This document shows positions 51,228 through 59,891 of a stretch of DNA of 64,000 nt, one piece after another. The notes under the pieces are model-generated. The model ran no database searches. It was not told the DNA's origin and worked only from the letters and a program-made list of their open reading frames with translations. The stretch spans positions 372,001 through 436,000 of the forward strand of contig NZ_JBPJSQ010000006.1 of NCBI RefSeq assembly GCF_051192575.1, written 5' to 3'. Made by a program: the position numbers and the translations under genes. The DNA is from Aestuariimicrobium soli. GTDB lineage: Bacteria; Actinomycetota; Actinomycetes; Propionibacteriales; Propionibacteriaceae. Every line of letters starts with the position of its first letter. Position 1 is the stretch's first letter.

Positions 51228-52945
51228 ACCAAGGCCTCGTCTTCTGCTCGATGCACCCACGCGGCGAAGGTCTCGCCGTCGGTGCGTTCCCCGTGCCAGC
51301 GGCGCACGACGCGTTCCACGTAGTCAGTCAGGTTGTCGGCTGTCACCTTGAGTCCGCGCACGGTGCGTCCCAGACCGGCCTCCGGACGACCGTGGGTCGC
51401 GAGACCTCCGCCGAGGTGCACCTGGAAGCCGGGAACCTGCTGACCGGCGTCGTCCATCACCAACTGGCCCTTCAGGCCGATGTCGGCGGTCTGGATGCGC
51501 GCGCACGAGTTGGGGCAGCCGTTGAGGTGCAGGGTGAGCGCCTCGCTCAGTTCGAGGTCGGCCAGTCGCTCATCGAGCACCTTGACCGCCTCGGTCGCCG
51601 TGTCCTTGGTGTCGACGATGGCGAGCTTGCAGAACTCGATGCCCGTGCAGGCCATGGTGCCGCGGCGGAACGCGCTGGGGCGGGTCTGCAGGCCGAGGGC
51701 CTCGAGGCCGGCGACGGCCTCGTCGAGCCGCTCGGGGGTGATGTCGAGCAGCAACAGCTTCTGGTGAGGCGTGAACCGGGCCCGGTCGGTGCCCAGGGTG
51801 GCCATCAGGTCGGCGATGCCCTGCAGGGTGTCGGCGCCCATCCGGCCCACCGTGGGGGCCGCGCCGACGTAGTGGTTGCCGTCCTTCTGGGTGTGCACAC
51901 CGATGTGGTCGCTCGCGGCGCCGTTGGGGCGGGCCTCGGGGCCGTCGGGCAGCGCGCGCTGCAGGTACTCGTCCTGCAGCACCTGGCGGAACTTCTCGGT
52001 GCCCCAGTCGTTCAGCAGGAACTTCAGGCGGGCCTTGTTGCGCAGGCGGCGATAGCCGTAGTCGCGGAAGATTCGGGTGACGCCGTACCAGACCTCGGCC
52101 ACCTCGTCCGGGCGCACGAAGACGCCCAGGCGCTCGGCGAGCCGGGGGGTGGTCGACAGCGCGCCGCCGACCCACAGGTCGTAACCGATGCCGAACTCGG
52201 GGTGCTCGACGGCCACGAACGACACGTCGTTGATCTCGTGCACCACGTCGTGGCTGGGGTGACCGGTGATGGCCGACTTGAACTTGCGCGGCAGGTTGGC
52301 GAGCTCGGGGTCGCCGATGTAGGTGCGCAGGATCTCGTCGATCGCCGGGCTCGGGTCGATCAGTTCGTCGGCGGCGACACCGGCCACCGGGGAGCCCAGG
52401 ATGACGCGGGGGCAGTCACCGCAGGCCTCGACGGTGCGCATGCCGACGGCCTCGAGCTTGTTCCAGATGGTGGGCACGTCTTCGATCTGGATCCAGTGGT
52501 ACTGCAGGTTCTGGCGATCGGTGATGTCGCCGGTGCCGCGGGCGTGGTCACGCGAGATCTCGGCGAGGGTCTGCACCTGGGCGTGGGTGAGGGCGCCGCC
52601 GTCGAGGCGGACGCGCATCATGAAGTAGCTGTCCTCGAGCTCGTGGGGTTCGAGCTGCGCCGTGCGACCGCCGTCGATGCCTGGCTTGCGCTGGGTGTAC
52701 AGGCCCCACCAGCGGAAGCGGCCGTGCAGGTCGTTGCCATCGATGGAGTCGAAGCCCTGCTTGGCGTAGGTCTCGATGATGCGCGTCCGCACCTCGAGCA
52801 CGTCGGACTCGGCCTTGAACACCTCGTTGGCGTTGAGCGGTTCGCGCCCGTTGACCAGCCACTGCCCGTTGTTGGTGCCCGCACGGGGGCCGCGGGTGCG
52901 GGCCCCGGTGTGCTCGGGGGTCGGCGTGGTGGTCGCTTGAGTCAT
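51224..52945 (-). CDS. Ferredoxin-dependent sulfite (nitrite/sulfite) reductase
   Basis: Siroheme/[4Fe-4S] enzyme of 573 residues reducing sulfite to sulfide. Cluster cysteines lie in ACTGIEFCKLA and LNGCPNSCARIQ; ferredoxin-like half-domains repeat twice (VEACGDCPR in the first). Operon context with cysH and siroheme genes points to sulfite rather than nitrite. The ATG at 52945 is part of the ATAA-N7-TTAT box; a GTG at 52951 would overlap the -10 box TAACAT, so it is less likely. Confidence 0.94.
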   Translation of the reverse strand: MTQATTTPTPEHTGARTRGPRAGTNNGQWLVNGREPLNANEVFKAESDVLEVRTRIIETYAKQGFDSIDGNDLHGRFRWWGLYTQRKPGIDGGRTAQLEPHELEDSYFMMRVRLDGGALTHAQVQTLAEISRDHARGTGDITDRQNLQYHWIQIEDVPTIWNKLEAVGMRTVEACGDCPRVILGSPVAGVAADELIDPSPAIDEILRTYIGDPELANLPRKFKSAITGHPSHDVVHEINDVSFVAVEHPEFGIGYDLWVGGALSTTPRLAERLGVFVRPDEVAEVWYGVTRIFRDYGYRRLRNKARLKFLLNDWGTEKFRQVLQDEYLQRALPDGPEARPNGAASDHIGVHTQKDGNHYVGAAPTVGRMGADTLQGIADLMATLGTDRARFTPHQKLLLLDITPERLDEAVAGLEALGLQTRPSAFRRGTMACTGIEFCKLAIVDTKDTATEAVKVLDERLADLELSEALTLHLNGCPNSCARIQTADIGLKGQLVMDDAGQQVPGFQVHLGGGLATHGRPEAGLGRTVRGLKVTADNLTDYVERVVRRWHGERTDGETFAAWVHRAEDEALV

Positions 52946-52979
52946 AAGCACATGTTATTGATGCCATATGAACTGTCTA
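52944..52979 (-). promoter_or_regulatory. Promoter and LysR-type box of the sulfur operon
   Basis: On the minus strand: -35 TAGACA (52974-52979), 16-base spacer, -10 TAACAT (52952-52957), then six bases to the ATG, a leaderless promoter. The dyad ATAACATGTGCTTAT (52944-52958) overlaps the -10 box and start codon and has the same form as the box at 44732. Confidence 0.7.
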
Positions 52980-53088
52980 TAACTGGCGCCCGCATCGTGG
53001 GACGAGGGCCGCTGGCTAGGGAGGACGGGAGCGATCGCCGGGGTCGGCCCCAGCCCTGCGGTCGTCTCGGCCCAGGGGTCGGATCGGG

Positions 53089-53388
53089 TCAGAGCTGGTC
53101 GGCGATCGCCCGCAGGGCGGCGACATGGGAGCGGTAGGCGGCCTCCCCGACCTTGGTGAGCGACAGCCAGGTGCGCGGACGCTTGCCGACGAAACCCTTG
53201 CGGACCTTCACGTAGCCGGCTTGCTCGAGCACCGACACCGCCTTGGACAGCACGGAGTCCGAGACCTCGATGGCGTCGCGCACGGTGGCGAAGTCGGCCT
53301 CGTCGACCTTGCTCAGTGCGGCCACGATGCTGAACCTCACGGGCGCGTGGATCGTGTCGTCCAACTGGTGTCGGGCGTGGGTGCTCAT
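53089..53388 (-). CDS. Winged-helix transcriptional regulator (HTH_34-like)
   Basis: A 99-residue, single-domain MarR/ArsR-like winged helix: APVRFSIVAALSKVDEADFA opens the domain, recognition helix near VSDSVLSKAVSVLEQAGYV, and wing KGFVGKRPRTWLSLT. This type is often encoded with a small membrane protein, as here: its ATG overlaps the stop of the preceding membrane gene (TGATG). It may bind the AAGTACTT repeats upstream of the operon. Confidence 0.88.
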   Translation of the reverse strand: MSTHARHQLDDTIHAPVRFSIVAALSKVDEADFATVRDAIEVSDSVLSKAVSVLEQAGYVKVRKGFVGKRPRTWLSLTKVGEAAYRSHVAALRAIADQL

Positions 53389-53888
53389 CAGGCGACCCCG
53401 GCCTTGGCGGCGGAGCGCCCGATGAGGACGGCGGCGACCGCGCCGGGCAGCACGACGGTGATCGCAGCGACGGCCACCAGCCACCACGACGCGGGATCGG
53501 CGGCGCCGCCGCTGGACACGACCGAGATCCAGACCGCGTAGAGCGCCGTGGTGACGGCGAACCCACCGATCCAGTAACGGGCCCAGCCCTTGGGAAGGCT
53601 GCCAACCCTGCGCTGGAACATCACCAAGGCGACGATCAGGGCTCCGTAGACCGCCATGCCAGCAATGAACACGGGGAAGCGGGCGACGTCGGAGGCGATG
53701 GTCGCCCGCACCAGCACCAGCACGGCAGCCATGGCGGCGCCGACCGCGATGCAGAAGAACTGCAGGCGGCGCACGTGCGACCCGGTGGTGGGGTTCACCG
53801 ACTCGGCCGCGGCCAGGGCCTCGCGAGCCTGGGCTGCGGTGATGCCCTCGGGAGTGTCGGGAGTGATGGGGGAAGGGGTGGGGTTCAT
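53388..53888 (-). CDS. Four-helix membrane protein, partner of the winged-helix regulator
   Basis: A 166-residue protein with a 45-residue soluble N-terminus (Pro/Thr then an AREALAAAESV helix) and four transmembrane helices. Function unknown; pairing with a one-domain regulator suggests a regulated envelope protein. ATG at 53888 has an AGGAGA ribosome site. The longer frame upstream of this ATG has no support. Confidence 0.8.
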   Translation of the reverse strand: MNPTPSPITPDTPEGITAAQAREALAAAESVNPTTGSHVRRLQFFCIAVGAAMAAVLVLVRATIASDVARFPVFIAGMAVYGALIVALVMFQRRVGSLPKGWARYWIGGFAVTTALYAVWISVVSSGGAADPASWWLVAVAAITVVLPGAVAAVLIGRSAAKAGVA

Positions 53889-53951
53889 GGTGATTCTCCT
53901 GTTCCGTGCTTCTGGGTGTCGATCGCTCGGGTCGTGTCCCACCATCCTGAC

Positions 53952-53978
53952 AAGTACTTTCCACTTTGGCAAGTACTT
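53952..53978. promoter_or_regulatory. Twin AAGTACTT palindromes upstream of the regulator operon
   Basis: Two identical 8-bp palindromes, 53952-53959 and 53971-53978, 19 bp apart (nearly two helical turns), each within CAAGTACTTT. They lie 64 bp before the operon start and are AT-rich against the background; candidate operator. Confidence 0.65.
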
Positions 53979-54004
53979 TCGAGTGCGACTGCTCTTCCCC
54001 GCGG

Positions 54005-54090
54005 CAGGTGTGTGAAATGCGCACCCGAAACGGGGTTCGTTCCCCGCCTGAGCAATGAAGGCCCACTCGGGTGCGCAGTTCACACACCTG
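54005..54090. repeat. 86-bp imperfect palindrome
   Basis: Bases 54005-54028 pair with 54067-54090 with one mismatch. The inner left part (CCGAAACGGGGTTCGTTCC) resembles the left-arm start of the 77-bp family (CCGAAACGG), but the outer arms differ. Confidence 0.8.
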
Positions 54091-54169
54091 GGTGGGTGTG
54101 GCGGGGCCCACGACGCACCCGGGCCCCCGTCCCTGCTCGTTCATCTGTCACCCGCGGCAGACTTGTGGG

Positions 54170-54793
54170 GTGATCCAACCGCGCCCCGTATGGGACTTCT
54201 CCGATCCAGCGGCGTCCGAGCAACGTTTCGCCGACGAGGCCGCCCACGACGAGGCCGCCCACGACGAGGCGGCCGACGAGGCGGGGGTGCGGATCGTGCT
54301 CGAACGCGGACGCCTGCTGCGCAGCGCCGGCGACCCCGAGGGTTCCCGGCCCCTGTTCGAGCGAGCCATCGCCATGGCCGGCGAGGCTGGCTTCGAGGAA
54401 CTCGAGCTCGACGCCCGACACATGCAGGCCCTGGTCGCTCCACCCGATCAGAGCGACCGCCTGCACCGCGAGGCCATCGTCCGGGCTGGTGTGGCAACCG
54501 ACCCCGCCGCCCGCAACTGGGACGCCTCGCTGCTCAACAACCTGGGCATGAATCTTGCCGACCGGGGCGACTTCGACCACGCCCTGCCCGTGTTCGAGCA
54601 GGCGCTGGCAGCACGCCGGCGGATCGGTGATCCCGAGGCCATCCGCGTGGCCCGGTGGATGGTGGCCTGGACGCTGCGCAACCTCGGCCGCCGCGACGAA
54701 GCCCTGGAGATCCAGCGGGAGCTGAAGGAGCAACTCGACGCCGAGGGGGGCGACGACCGCTACGTCGACGAGGAGTTGGCCCTGCTCACCTGA
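54170..54793 (+). CDS. Tetratricopeptide-repeat protein
   Basis: A 207-residue all-helical protein with about three to four TPR-type units (for example SLLNNLGMNLADRGDFDHAL and WTLRNLGRRDEALEIQREL), probably a protein-protein interaction scaffold. The N-terminal part has three DEAAH-like pentapeptide repeats (residues 22-36). GTG at 54170 follows CAGACT at six bases, leaderless-like. Flanked on both sides by palindromic elements. Role unknown. Confidence 0.8.
   Translation: MIQPRPVWDFSDPAASEQRFADEAAHDEAAHDEAADEAGVRIVLERGRLLRSAGDPEGSRPLFERAIAMAGEAGFEELELDARHMQALVAPPDQSDRLHREAIVRAGVATDPAARNWDASLLNNLGMNLADRGDFDHALPVFEQALAARRRIGDPEAIRVARWMVAWTLRNLGRRDEALEIQRELKEQLDAEGGDDRYVDEELALLT
54233..54277. 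repeat. Three 15-bp tandem repeats in the TPR gene
   Basis: GACGAGGCCGCCCAC at 54233 and 54248, and a variant at 54263. Confidence 0.92.
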
Positions 54794-54798
54794 GCTCA

Positions 54799-54877
54799 CC
54801 GATCCGAATTGGCGGCACCGTGCGAGTTCTTGCCATCAGGTGTCAAGAACTCGCACGGGGGCGCCAGAACGGATCGG
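54799..54877. repeat. Palindromic element, family copy 3 (79 bp)
   Basis: Arms 54799-54832 and 54844-54877 pair at about 29 of 34 positions. The central text TGCGAGTTCTTGCCAT is identical with the copy at 44529 while outer arm bases differ on both sides. Confidence 0.88.
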
Positions 54878-54896
54878 CGCGCGGGCGGCACGCGAC

Positions 54897-54902
54897 TAGC
54901 AT
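54897..54902 (+). promoter_or_regulatory. -10 box (TAGCAT) of the S51-type peptidase gene
   Basis: TAGCAT seven bases before the ATG at 54910; leaderless spacing. Confidence 0.5.
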
Positions 54903-54909
54903 CGGCCCC

Positions 54910-55749
54910 ATGACGATTCACCTGGTGGGAAGCGGACCCTCGGCCGACGGCCTCGACCCCGTCTGGGACTCGTTCGTGACCGAGGTGCGCGAGCGCGGCG
55001 GCGAACCCGGCCCGATCGTGGTCTGCCTGCTGGTCACCCCCGACGACGGCGACCTCGACGTGCGCGACCTGCTGCCGGGCTACGCCGACCCGATCACGTC
55101 CCGCTGGCCCGAGGCCACGTTCGAGGTGGTCGAGCTTCGCCCCAATGACGCCTTCCTGGCGAACCCGTCATTCGAAACCACCCCCGAACGCCACACCCCG
55201 GACGACACTCCCACCACGGACGACGCCCCCGCCCCCGCCCCCACCTTCCCTGACCTCACCCGCGCCGCGGCCATCATCGTCGGCGGCGGCTGGACCCCGG
55301 GCTACCTGCACAGCCTGACCCCCCACCGTGACGTGATCGCGCACGCCGTCCGCCGCGGACTCCCCTACCTCGGCTTCTCGGCGGGCGCCTCGATCGCCAG
55401 CCGGCATGCGCTGGTCGGGGGCGAGTTCGCCGACGGCATCCGCGTGCAGCAGGACTACGCGGCCGAAGACCTGCACGACCTCACCGTCACGGACGGCCTC
55501 GCGCTGATCAGCACCCTCGTGCAGGTGCACACCGACGAGTGGTCGAACGAGGGCATCGTCATCTCGGCCCTCGAGCGCAACCTCGCCGGTCACGCCGTCT
55601 CCATCGACGAGGGCACCGCCCTGGTGGTCGAGCCCTCGTCCGGGCGCACCCACCGCCTCGGACGAGGCCGCCTGCGCTGGTTCTCGAAGGAGGCCCACGG
55701 GGTGCTCGTCCGCACCGAGGAGCCCCCCACGGCGCCCACCCTCCCCTGA
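54910..55749 (+). CDS. Peptidase S51/type 1 glutamine amidotransferase-like protein
   Basis: A 279-residue alpha/beta protein of the dipeptidase E/cyanophycinase group. The nucleophile elbow is YLGFSAGASIA with Ser157; the preceding VGGGWTPGYL block forms the oxyanion side. An unusual low-complexity Thr/Pro/Asp insertion at about 89-112 interrupts the fold before that block. Substrate unknown; acid-peptide dipeptides are typical for the group. Confidence 0.82.
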   Translation: MTIHLVGSGPSADGLDPVWDSFVTEVRERGGEPGPIVVCLLVTPDDGDLDVRDLLPGYADPITSRWPEATFEVVELRPNDAFLANPSFETTPERHTPDDTPTTDDAPAPAPTFPDLTRAAAIIVGGGWTPGYLHSLTPHRDVIAHAVRRGLPYLGFSAGASIASRHALVGGEFADGIRVQQDYAAEDLHDLTVTDGLALISTLVQVHTDEWSNEGIVISALERNLAGHAVSIDEGTALVVEPSSGRTHRLGRGRLRWFSKEAHGVLVRTEEPPTAPTLP

Positions 55750-55831
55750 CCCGGCCCGCCGAGGCGGCGAGGTCGCCCCGACCGGCCCGTCCGGGTGCCA
55801 CGTTTGCGGCCTGACATGGCAAGGTAGCCTC

Positions 55832-56518
55832 ATGCAGATTCTGGTGGTGGACGACGACCAAGCCGTGCGGGATTCCTTGGCGCGTTCTCTGCAGTACTCG
55901 GGCTACGAGGTGACCACGGCCCAGGACGGTCTCGAGGCGATGGCGAAACTGTCCGCCGTTCGCCCCGACGCGGTGGTCATGGACGTGATGATGCCCCGGC
56001 TCGACGGCCTCGAGACCACCCGCATGCTGCGCGGCGGCGGCAACGACGTGCCCATCCTGATCCTGACCGCGCGGGACGCGGTGGGCGATCGGGTCGACGG
56101 TCTCGACGCCGGCGCCGACGACTACATGGTCAAGCCGTTCGCGCTCGACGAGTTGCTCGCCCGACTGCGCGCGCTCACTCGTCGCAGCCGCCCCGAGCCC
56201 GAGCAGAGCTCCGAATCGCTCACCTTCGCCGACCTGCACCTCGACCCCCAGACCCGCGAGGTGACGCGCAACGGTCGCCGCATCAGCCTGACGCGCACCG
56301 AGTTCGCCCTGCTCAACGTGTTCATGGAGCACCCCCGCCGCGTGCTCGAGCGCGGGTGGCTGCTCAACGAGGTGTGGGGCTTCGACTTCCCGACCACCGC
56401 CAACTCGCTCGAGGTCTACATCGGCTACCTGCGCCGCAAGACCGAGGGTGAGGGCGAGAGCCGGCTCATCCACACGGTGCGCGGCATCGGCTACGTGTTG
56501 CGCGAAACTCCCCCGTGA
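55832..56518 (+). CDS. OmpR-family response regulator, MprA-like
   Basis: A 228-residue regulator. Receiver: acidic pair D7-D8 region (VVDDD), phospho-acceptor D51 in VVMDVMMPRLDG, Thr79 and K101 in DYMVKPF. C-terminal winged-helix OmpR domain starts about 130 (LTFADLHLDPQTREVTRNGR). Closest in text to MprA, which controls envelope-stress genes in mycobacteria. Its stop overlaps the kinase GTG (GTGA). Confidence 0.93.
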   Translation: MQILVVDDDQAVRDSLARSLQYSGYEVTTAQDGLEAMAKLSAVRPDAVVMDVMMPRLDGLETTRMLRGGGNDVPILILTARDAVGDRVDGLDAGADDYMVKPFALDELLARLRALTRRSRPEPEQSSESLTFADLHLDPQTREVTRNGRRISLTRTEFALLNVFMEHPRRVLERGWLLNEVWGFDFPTTANSLEVYIGYLRRKTEGEGESRLIHTVRGIGYVLRETPP

Positions 56519-57930
56519 TCGACTGGCTCACCCGCCGTCTCGCGCCGTCGTGGTCGTCGTCGCGCCCCGCACCGCTCGGCCGCCGGATGGTCTCGATGAT
56601 GGTGGTCGGCTTGGTGCTGGCCGTCATCCTCGTGGGCGGCGCGGCCTGGGCGAGCACGCGGTGGTCGCTCTACCACCATCTCGACCAGGAACTCGAGTCG
56701 ATGAGCGGCCATTTCGCCACGCCCATCCAAGGTGACCTGGAGAACATGGGCGGGCTCACGGCCGATGCCCTCTCACCCACGCAGGCGACCCTGCTGCTGG
56801 TGCGCGCCGACGGTCAGGTGACCTCGCTGCCCGGGCAGGACCCCGTGCTCACGCCGGGTCCGCAGGAGTTGGCGGTGGCCCGCACCCAGCATTCCGCCCC
56901 CGCGCACACCCAGATCGTCCGGGGTGAACGCTGGCGCGTGCTCGCGACCCCCCTGACGATTGACGGTCAGTACTACGCCCTGCTGGTGGCCCAGCCGCTC
57001 GCCCCCACCGACGCCACCCTGAGCCAGCTCACCCTGGTGCTCGTGCTGGTCGGCGCGGTCGGGGTGGTGGCGCTCGGTGCGCTGGGTTGGGCGCTCGGAC
57101 GATCCGCCATGCGTCCCCTGCGCCAGCTCGCCCATGCCGTGGCCAGGATCACCGAGACGGACGACCTGCGGCCCATCCAGATCGCGCAGTCCGATGACCT
57201 CGGCAACCTGACCGAGTCGTTCAACACGATGCTCAACTCGCTCGCCAGTTCGCGTGAGCGGCAGAAGCGACTGATCGCCGACGCCGGTCACGAACTGCGC
57301 ACTCCGCTCACCTCGATGCGCACCAATGTCGAGTTGATGATCGCGGACGACAAGACCGGCATGCTGCCCCCGGGCGCCCGCTCGGAGATCCTGCACGATG
57401 TCGCGGCCGCCCTCGGAGAGTTCACCTCGCTGGTCGGCGACCTGGTGCAGCTGAGTCGCGACGACAAGGTGGCGGTGGCGCGCGAGCCGCTCGACTTCGC
57501 CGAGGTGGTGCGTTCTGCCGTCGTGCGGGCGCGGCGGCGCGGGCCGGGCCTGACGTTCGACGTGGAACTCAACCCGCTCTACCTGCTCGGCGAGTCGGAC
57601 AATCTGGAACGCGCGGTCACCAACCTGCTCGACAACGCCGTGAAGTTCTCGCCCCCCTCGGGCACCATCCGGGTGCACCTCGAGGGCGACCGGCTGCGCA
57701 TCTCGGACCAAGGGCCCGGCATCGCCGACGAAGACCTGCCACACGTGTTCGACCGGTTCTTCCGCTCGGATCGTGCCCGCAACACCCCCGGTACGGGGCT
57801 CGGCCTGTCGATCGTCGCCCACACCGTCGAGGCCCACGGTGGCACGGTGCGGGCGGGCCGGTCGGCCGAGGGTGGCGCGGAGTTCACGGTGACCCTGCCC
57901 GGCAGCCAACGCCCCCTCGACGAGGCCTGA
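56515..57930 (+). CDS. Sensor histidine kinase, MprB-like
   Basis: A 471-residue membrane kinase. Two transmembrane helices at about 27-47 and 172-194 enclose an extracytoplasmic sensor domain of 120 residues; HAMP follows (RPLRQLAHAVARI), then HisKA with H259 in DAGHELRTPLTSM and an HATPase domain with NLLDNAVKFS, SDQGPGI and GTGLGLSIV. Pairs with the regulator upstream, and is followed after five bases by the beta-propeller gene. Confidence 0.94.
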   Translation: MIDWLTRRLAPSWSSSRPAPLGRRMVSMMVVGLVLAVILVGGAAWASTRWSLYHHLDQELESMSGHFATPIQGDLENMGGLTADALSPTQATLLLVRADGQVTSLPGQDPVLTPGPQELAVARTQHSAPAHTQIVRGERWRVLATPLTIDGQYYALLVAQPLAPTDATLSQLTLVLVLVGAVGVVALGALGWALGRSAMRPLRQLAHAVARITETDDLRPIQIAQSDDLGNLTESFNTMLNSLASSRERQKRLIADAGHELRTPLTSMRTNVELMIADDKTGMLPPGARSEILHDVAAALGEFTSLVGDLVQLSRDDKVAVAREPLDFAEVVRSAVVRARRRGPGLTFDVELNPLYLLGESDNLERAVTNLLDNAVKFSPPSGTIRVHLEGDRLRISDQGPGIADEDLPHVFDRFFRSDRARNTPGTGLGLSIVAHTVEAHGGTVRAGRSAEGGAEFTVTLPGSQRPLDEA

Positions 57931-57935
57931 GCCCC

Positions 57936-59891
57936 GTGAACCAGACCTGGCAACCACCTCCGGGCGGGCAGCAGCCCCAGCCCTGGTCGCCGCCGCCCGG
58001 GTCACCCCAGAACAGGTCTCCCCAGAACAGGTCTCCCCAGAACAGGTCACCCCAGCACTGGTCCGCTCCGCCACCCCCTCCCGCGCCCCCACCACCCCCG
58101 GCGCCCCCAGCACCCAAGCGACCCCCCGCCACCGCCCCGCAGGCCGTCGCCCTGGCGGTGGTGCTCGCCTTCTCCTTCGCCACGGCCGCCCTCACCGCTT
58201 CGTCCGGTGACCTGCCGGGCGCGGGCGCAGAGCGGTTCGTCGGCGGCGACGGCACCAGCGTGACGTTGGCCCGCGCCGGTCGCCAGGTCGTGCAGCTCGA
58301 GACCGCCCACTACCGCGGGTCCGCCGCCTTCAGCGTGAGCCACCCGGCCTTCCTGTTCGCCGGCAAGCTCGCCGACGACCCCGACCGCAGCTACCTGATC
58401 GAACGTCGGACGACCCCCTCGGGCGTCACCCGGGAGCGCCTTCAGGAGCTCGGCCCCGAAGGGCTGACCACGCTGGCCGAGGTGAGTGGCGACTCCTACG
58501 TCGTGCGCTCCCCTGGCCTGATCGAGGTGCCCGCCCGGCCGCGGGCGGGGCAGACCTGGACGCAGTCGGGCACCACCCGCACCCCCAGCGGCAAGGGCAC
58601 CCAGACGTGGTCGACCTCCGGGTCGGTGAGCGCCGGCGAGAACGGCTGCCTGCGCATCACTCTGACCGAGACAAGACAGGGCAACGACCCGGCCACCACC
58701 ACCGAGACCCGCTGCCCCGGCCGCGGGGTCACGGCGACCTCGGCCTTCGAGGGGGTGGCCGTCGACGAGCGGGCCACCCCACCCGAGGCGCCTGACACCA
58801 CCGCCTTGACCTTCGCCGGTCCCCTCGATGCCGGCCCCAGGCGCCTGCAGCTCAGCCGGGCCGGCAGCCCGGTGGTGCTGACCACGATCGCGGGCGTCGG
58901 TCTGACCCGCGCGGGCACGGTCGTCCACTCGATGGTGGGCGACGATCTCGTCTTCGCCGACGACCCGCCCGCAGACTCGCCACCGGTGACGGGCGGGCTG
59001 GGCATCATGCCCAGCATTCCCATCACCCTCGTACGGCACCCCGGGGGCCAGCCCCGCACCTTGGCGGCGTTCGGCGATCTGGTGGTGGTCGGCACGACGT
59101 CCAAGCAGGCAGTCGCGTACGACTCCCACGGCTGGCGACGATGGACGATCGACCTGCCCGATGCCCCCGACCAACTGGCGCGCGTCGGCGACGACACCTT
59201 CGCGGTGCAGACCACGAGCGGGTCCCTGCAGGTGCGGCGCATCGACACCGGCGCCCTCGTCTGGCAGCGCGACCTCGGCGTCGGCGAACCCGCCATCCCG
59301 GCGGTGGGCGGGAGCGGCCCCACCGTGGTGGCGGCCGTCGCCGGTGAGCACGTGCAGGTGTTCGATGCCGAGACCGGCACCCCCGTCTTCGACACCACCA
59401 TGTCGGGTCAGGCCGACGCCGTCGCCGTGGCCGGCACCACCGTGGTGGTCGCCGACGCGACCGGCCAGGCCGTCGGCTTCGACCTCACCGGCGCGGTGCA
59501 GTGGCGCTACACCGACTCGCAGATGAACGTGCGGCAGGCGCTCGTCCACTGGTCGGCGGGCACCTCAGGGGGCGTGGGGACGACCCCCGACCGGGTGCTG
59601 CTCGCGACCGATCGGGGCACCCGACTGCTCGACGCGCGCACGGGCCGGTTGGTGGCCCGGGTGGGCGGCGACACCCGGGCGATGAGCTCGCTCACGGGCG
59701 GTGCGGGGGTCGGCGAGGCCGTGGTCTCGCTCGACGGCGCCACCTGGCGCCTCTGGTCGGGCGACCGGGTGGTGGCCAGCGGAACCATGTCGGCCACGCC
59801 CGCGAACAGCCGGGAGATTCTGCGCGGTCAGGGCCCCGCCGTCGCCGTCAGCGGCAGCACGGTGATCGATCTGTGGGGGCGGCCGGCATGA
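57936..59891 (+). CDS. Membrane-anchored PQQ-type beta-propeller protein
   Basis: A 651-residue protein with a Pro/Gln/Asn-rich cytoplasmic start (three QNRSP repeats at about 27-41 and a long poly-Pro run), one transmembrane helix at about 66-88, and a large extracytoplasmic part. The second half shows repeated blades of PQQ/WD-like type (AYDSHGWRRWTIDLPD, VRRIDTGALVWQRDLG, VFDAETGTPVFD), as in outer-face propellers such as BamB-like proteins. No enzyme motif seen. GTG start follows mprB by five bases; ATGA overlap with the next gene. Confidence 0.78.
   Translation: MNQTWQPPPGGQQPQPWSPPPGSPQNRSPQNRSPQNRSPQHWSAPPPPPAPPPPPAPPAPKRPPATAPQAVALAVVLAFSFATAALTASSGDLPGAGAERFVGGDGTSVTLARAGRQVVQLETAHYRGSAAFSVSHPAFLFAGKLADDPDRSYLIERRTTPSGVTRERLQELGPEGLTTLAEVSGDSYVVRSPGLIEVPARPRAGQTWTQSGTTRTPSGKGTQTWSTSGSVSAGENGCLRITLTETRQGNDPATTTETRCPGRGVTATSAFEGVAVDERATPPEAPDTTALTFAGPLDAGPRRLQLSRAGSPVVLTTIAGVGLTRAGTVVHSMVGDDLVFADDPPADSPPVTGGLGIMPSIPITLVRHPGGQPRTLAAFGDLVVVGTTSKQAVAYDSHGWRRWTIDLPDAPDQLARVGDDTFAVQTTSGSLQVRRIDTGALVWQRDLGVGEPAIPAVGGSGPTVVAAVAGEHVQVFDAETGTPVFDTTMSGQADAVAVAGTTVVVADATGQAVGFDLTGAVQWRYTDSQMNVRQALVHWSAGTSGGVGTTPDRVLLATDRGTRLLDARTGRLVARVGGDTRAMSSLTGGAGVGEAVVSLDGATWRLWSGDRVVASGTMSATPANSREILRGQGPAVAVSGSTVIDLWGRPA
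58005..58049. repeat. Three 15-bp tandem repeats in the propeller gene
   Basis: CCCCAGAACAGGTCT at 58005, 58020 and, with one change, 58035. Confidence 0.95.
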
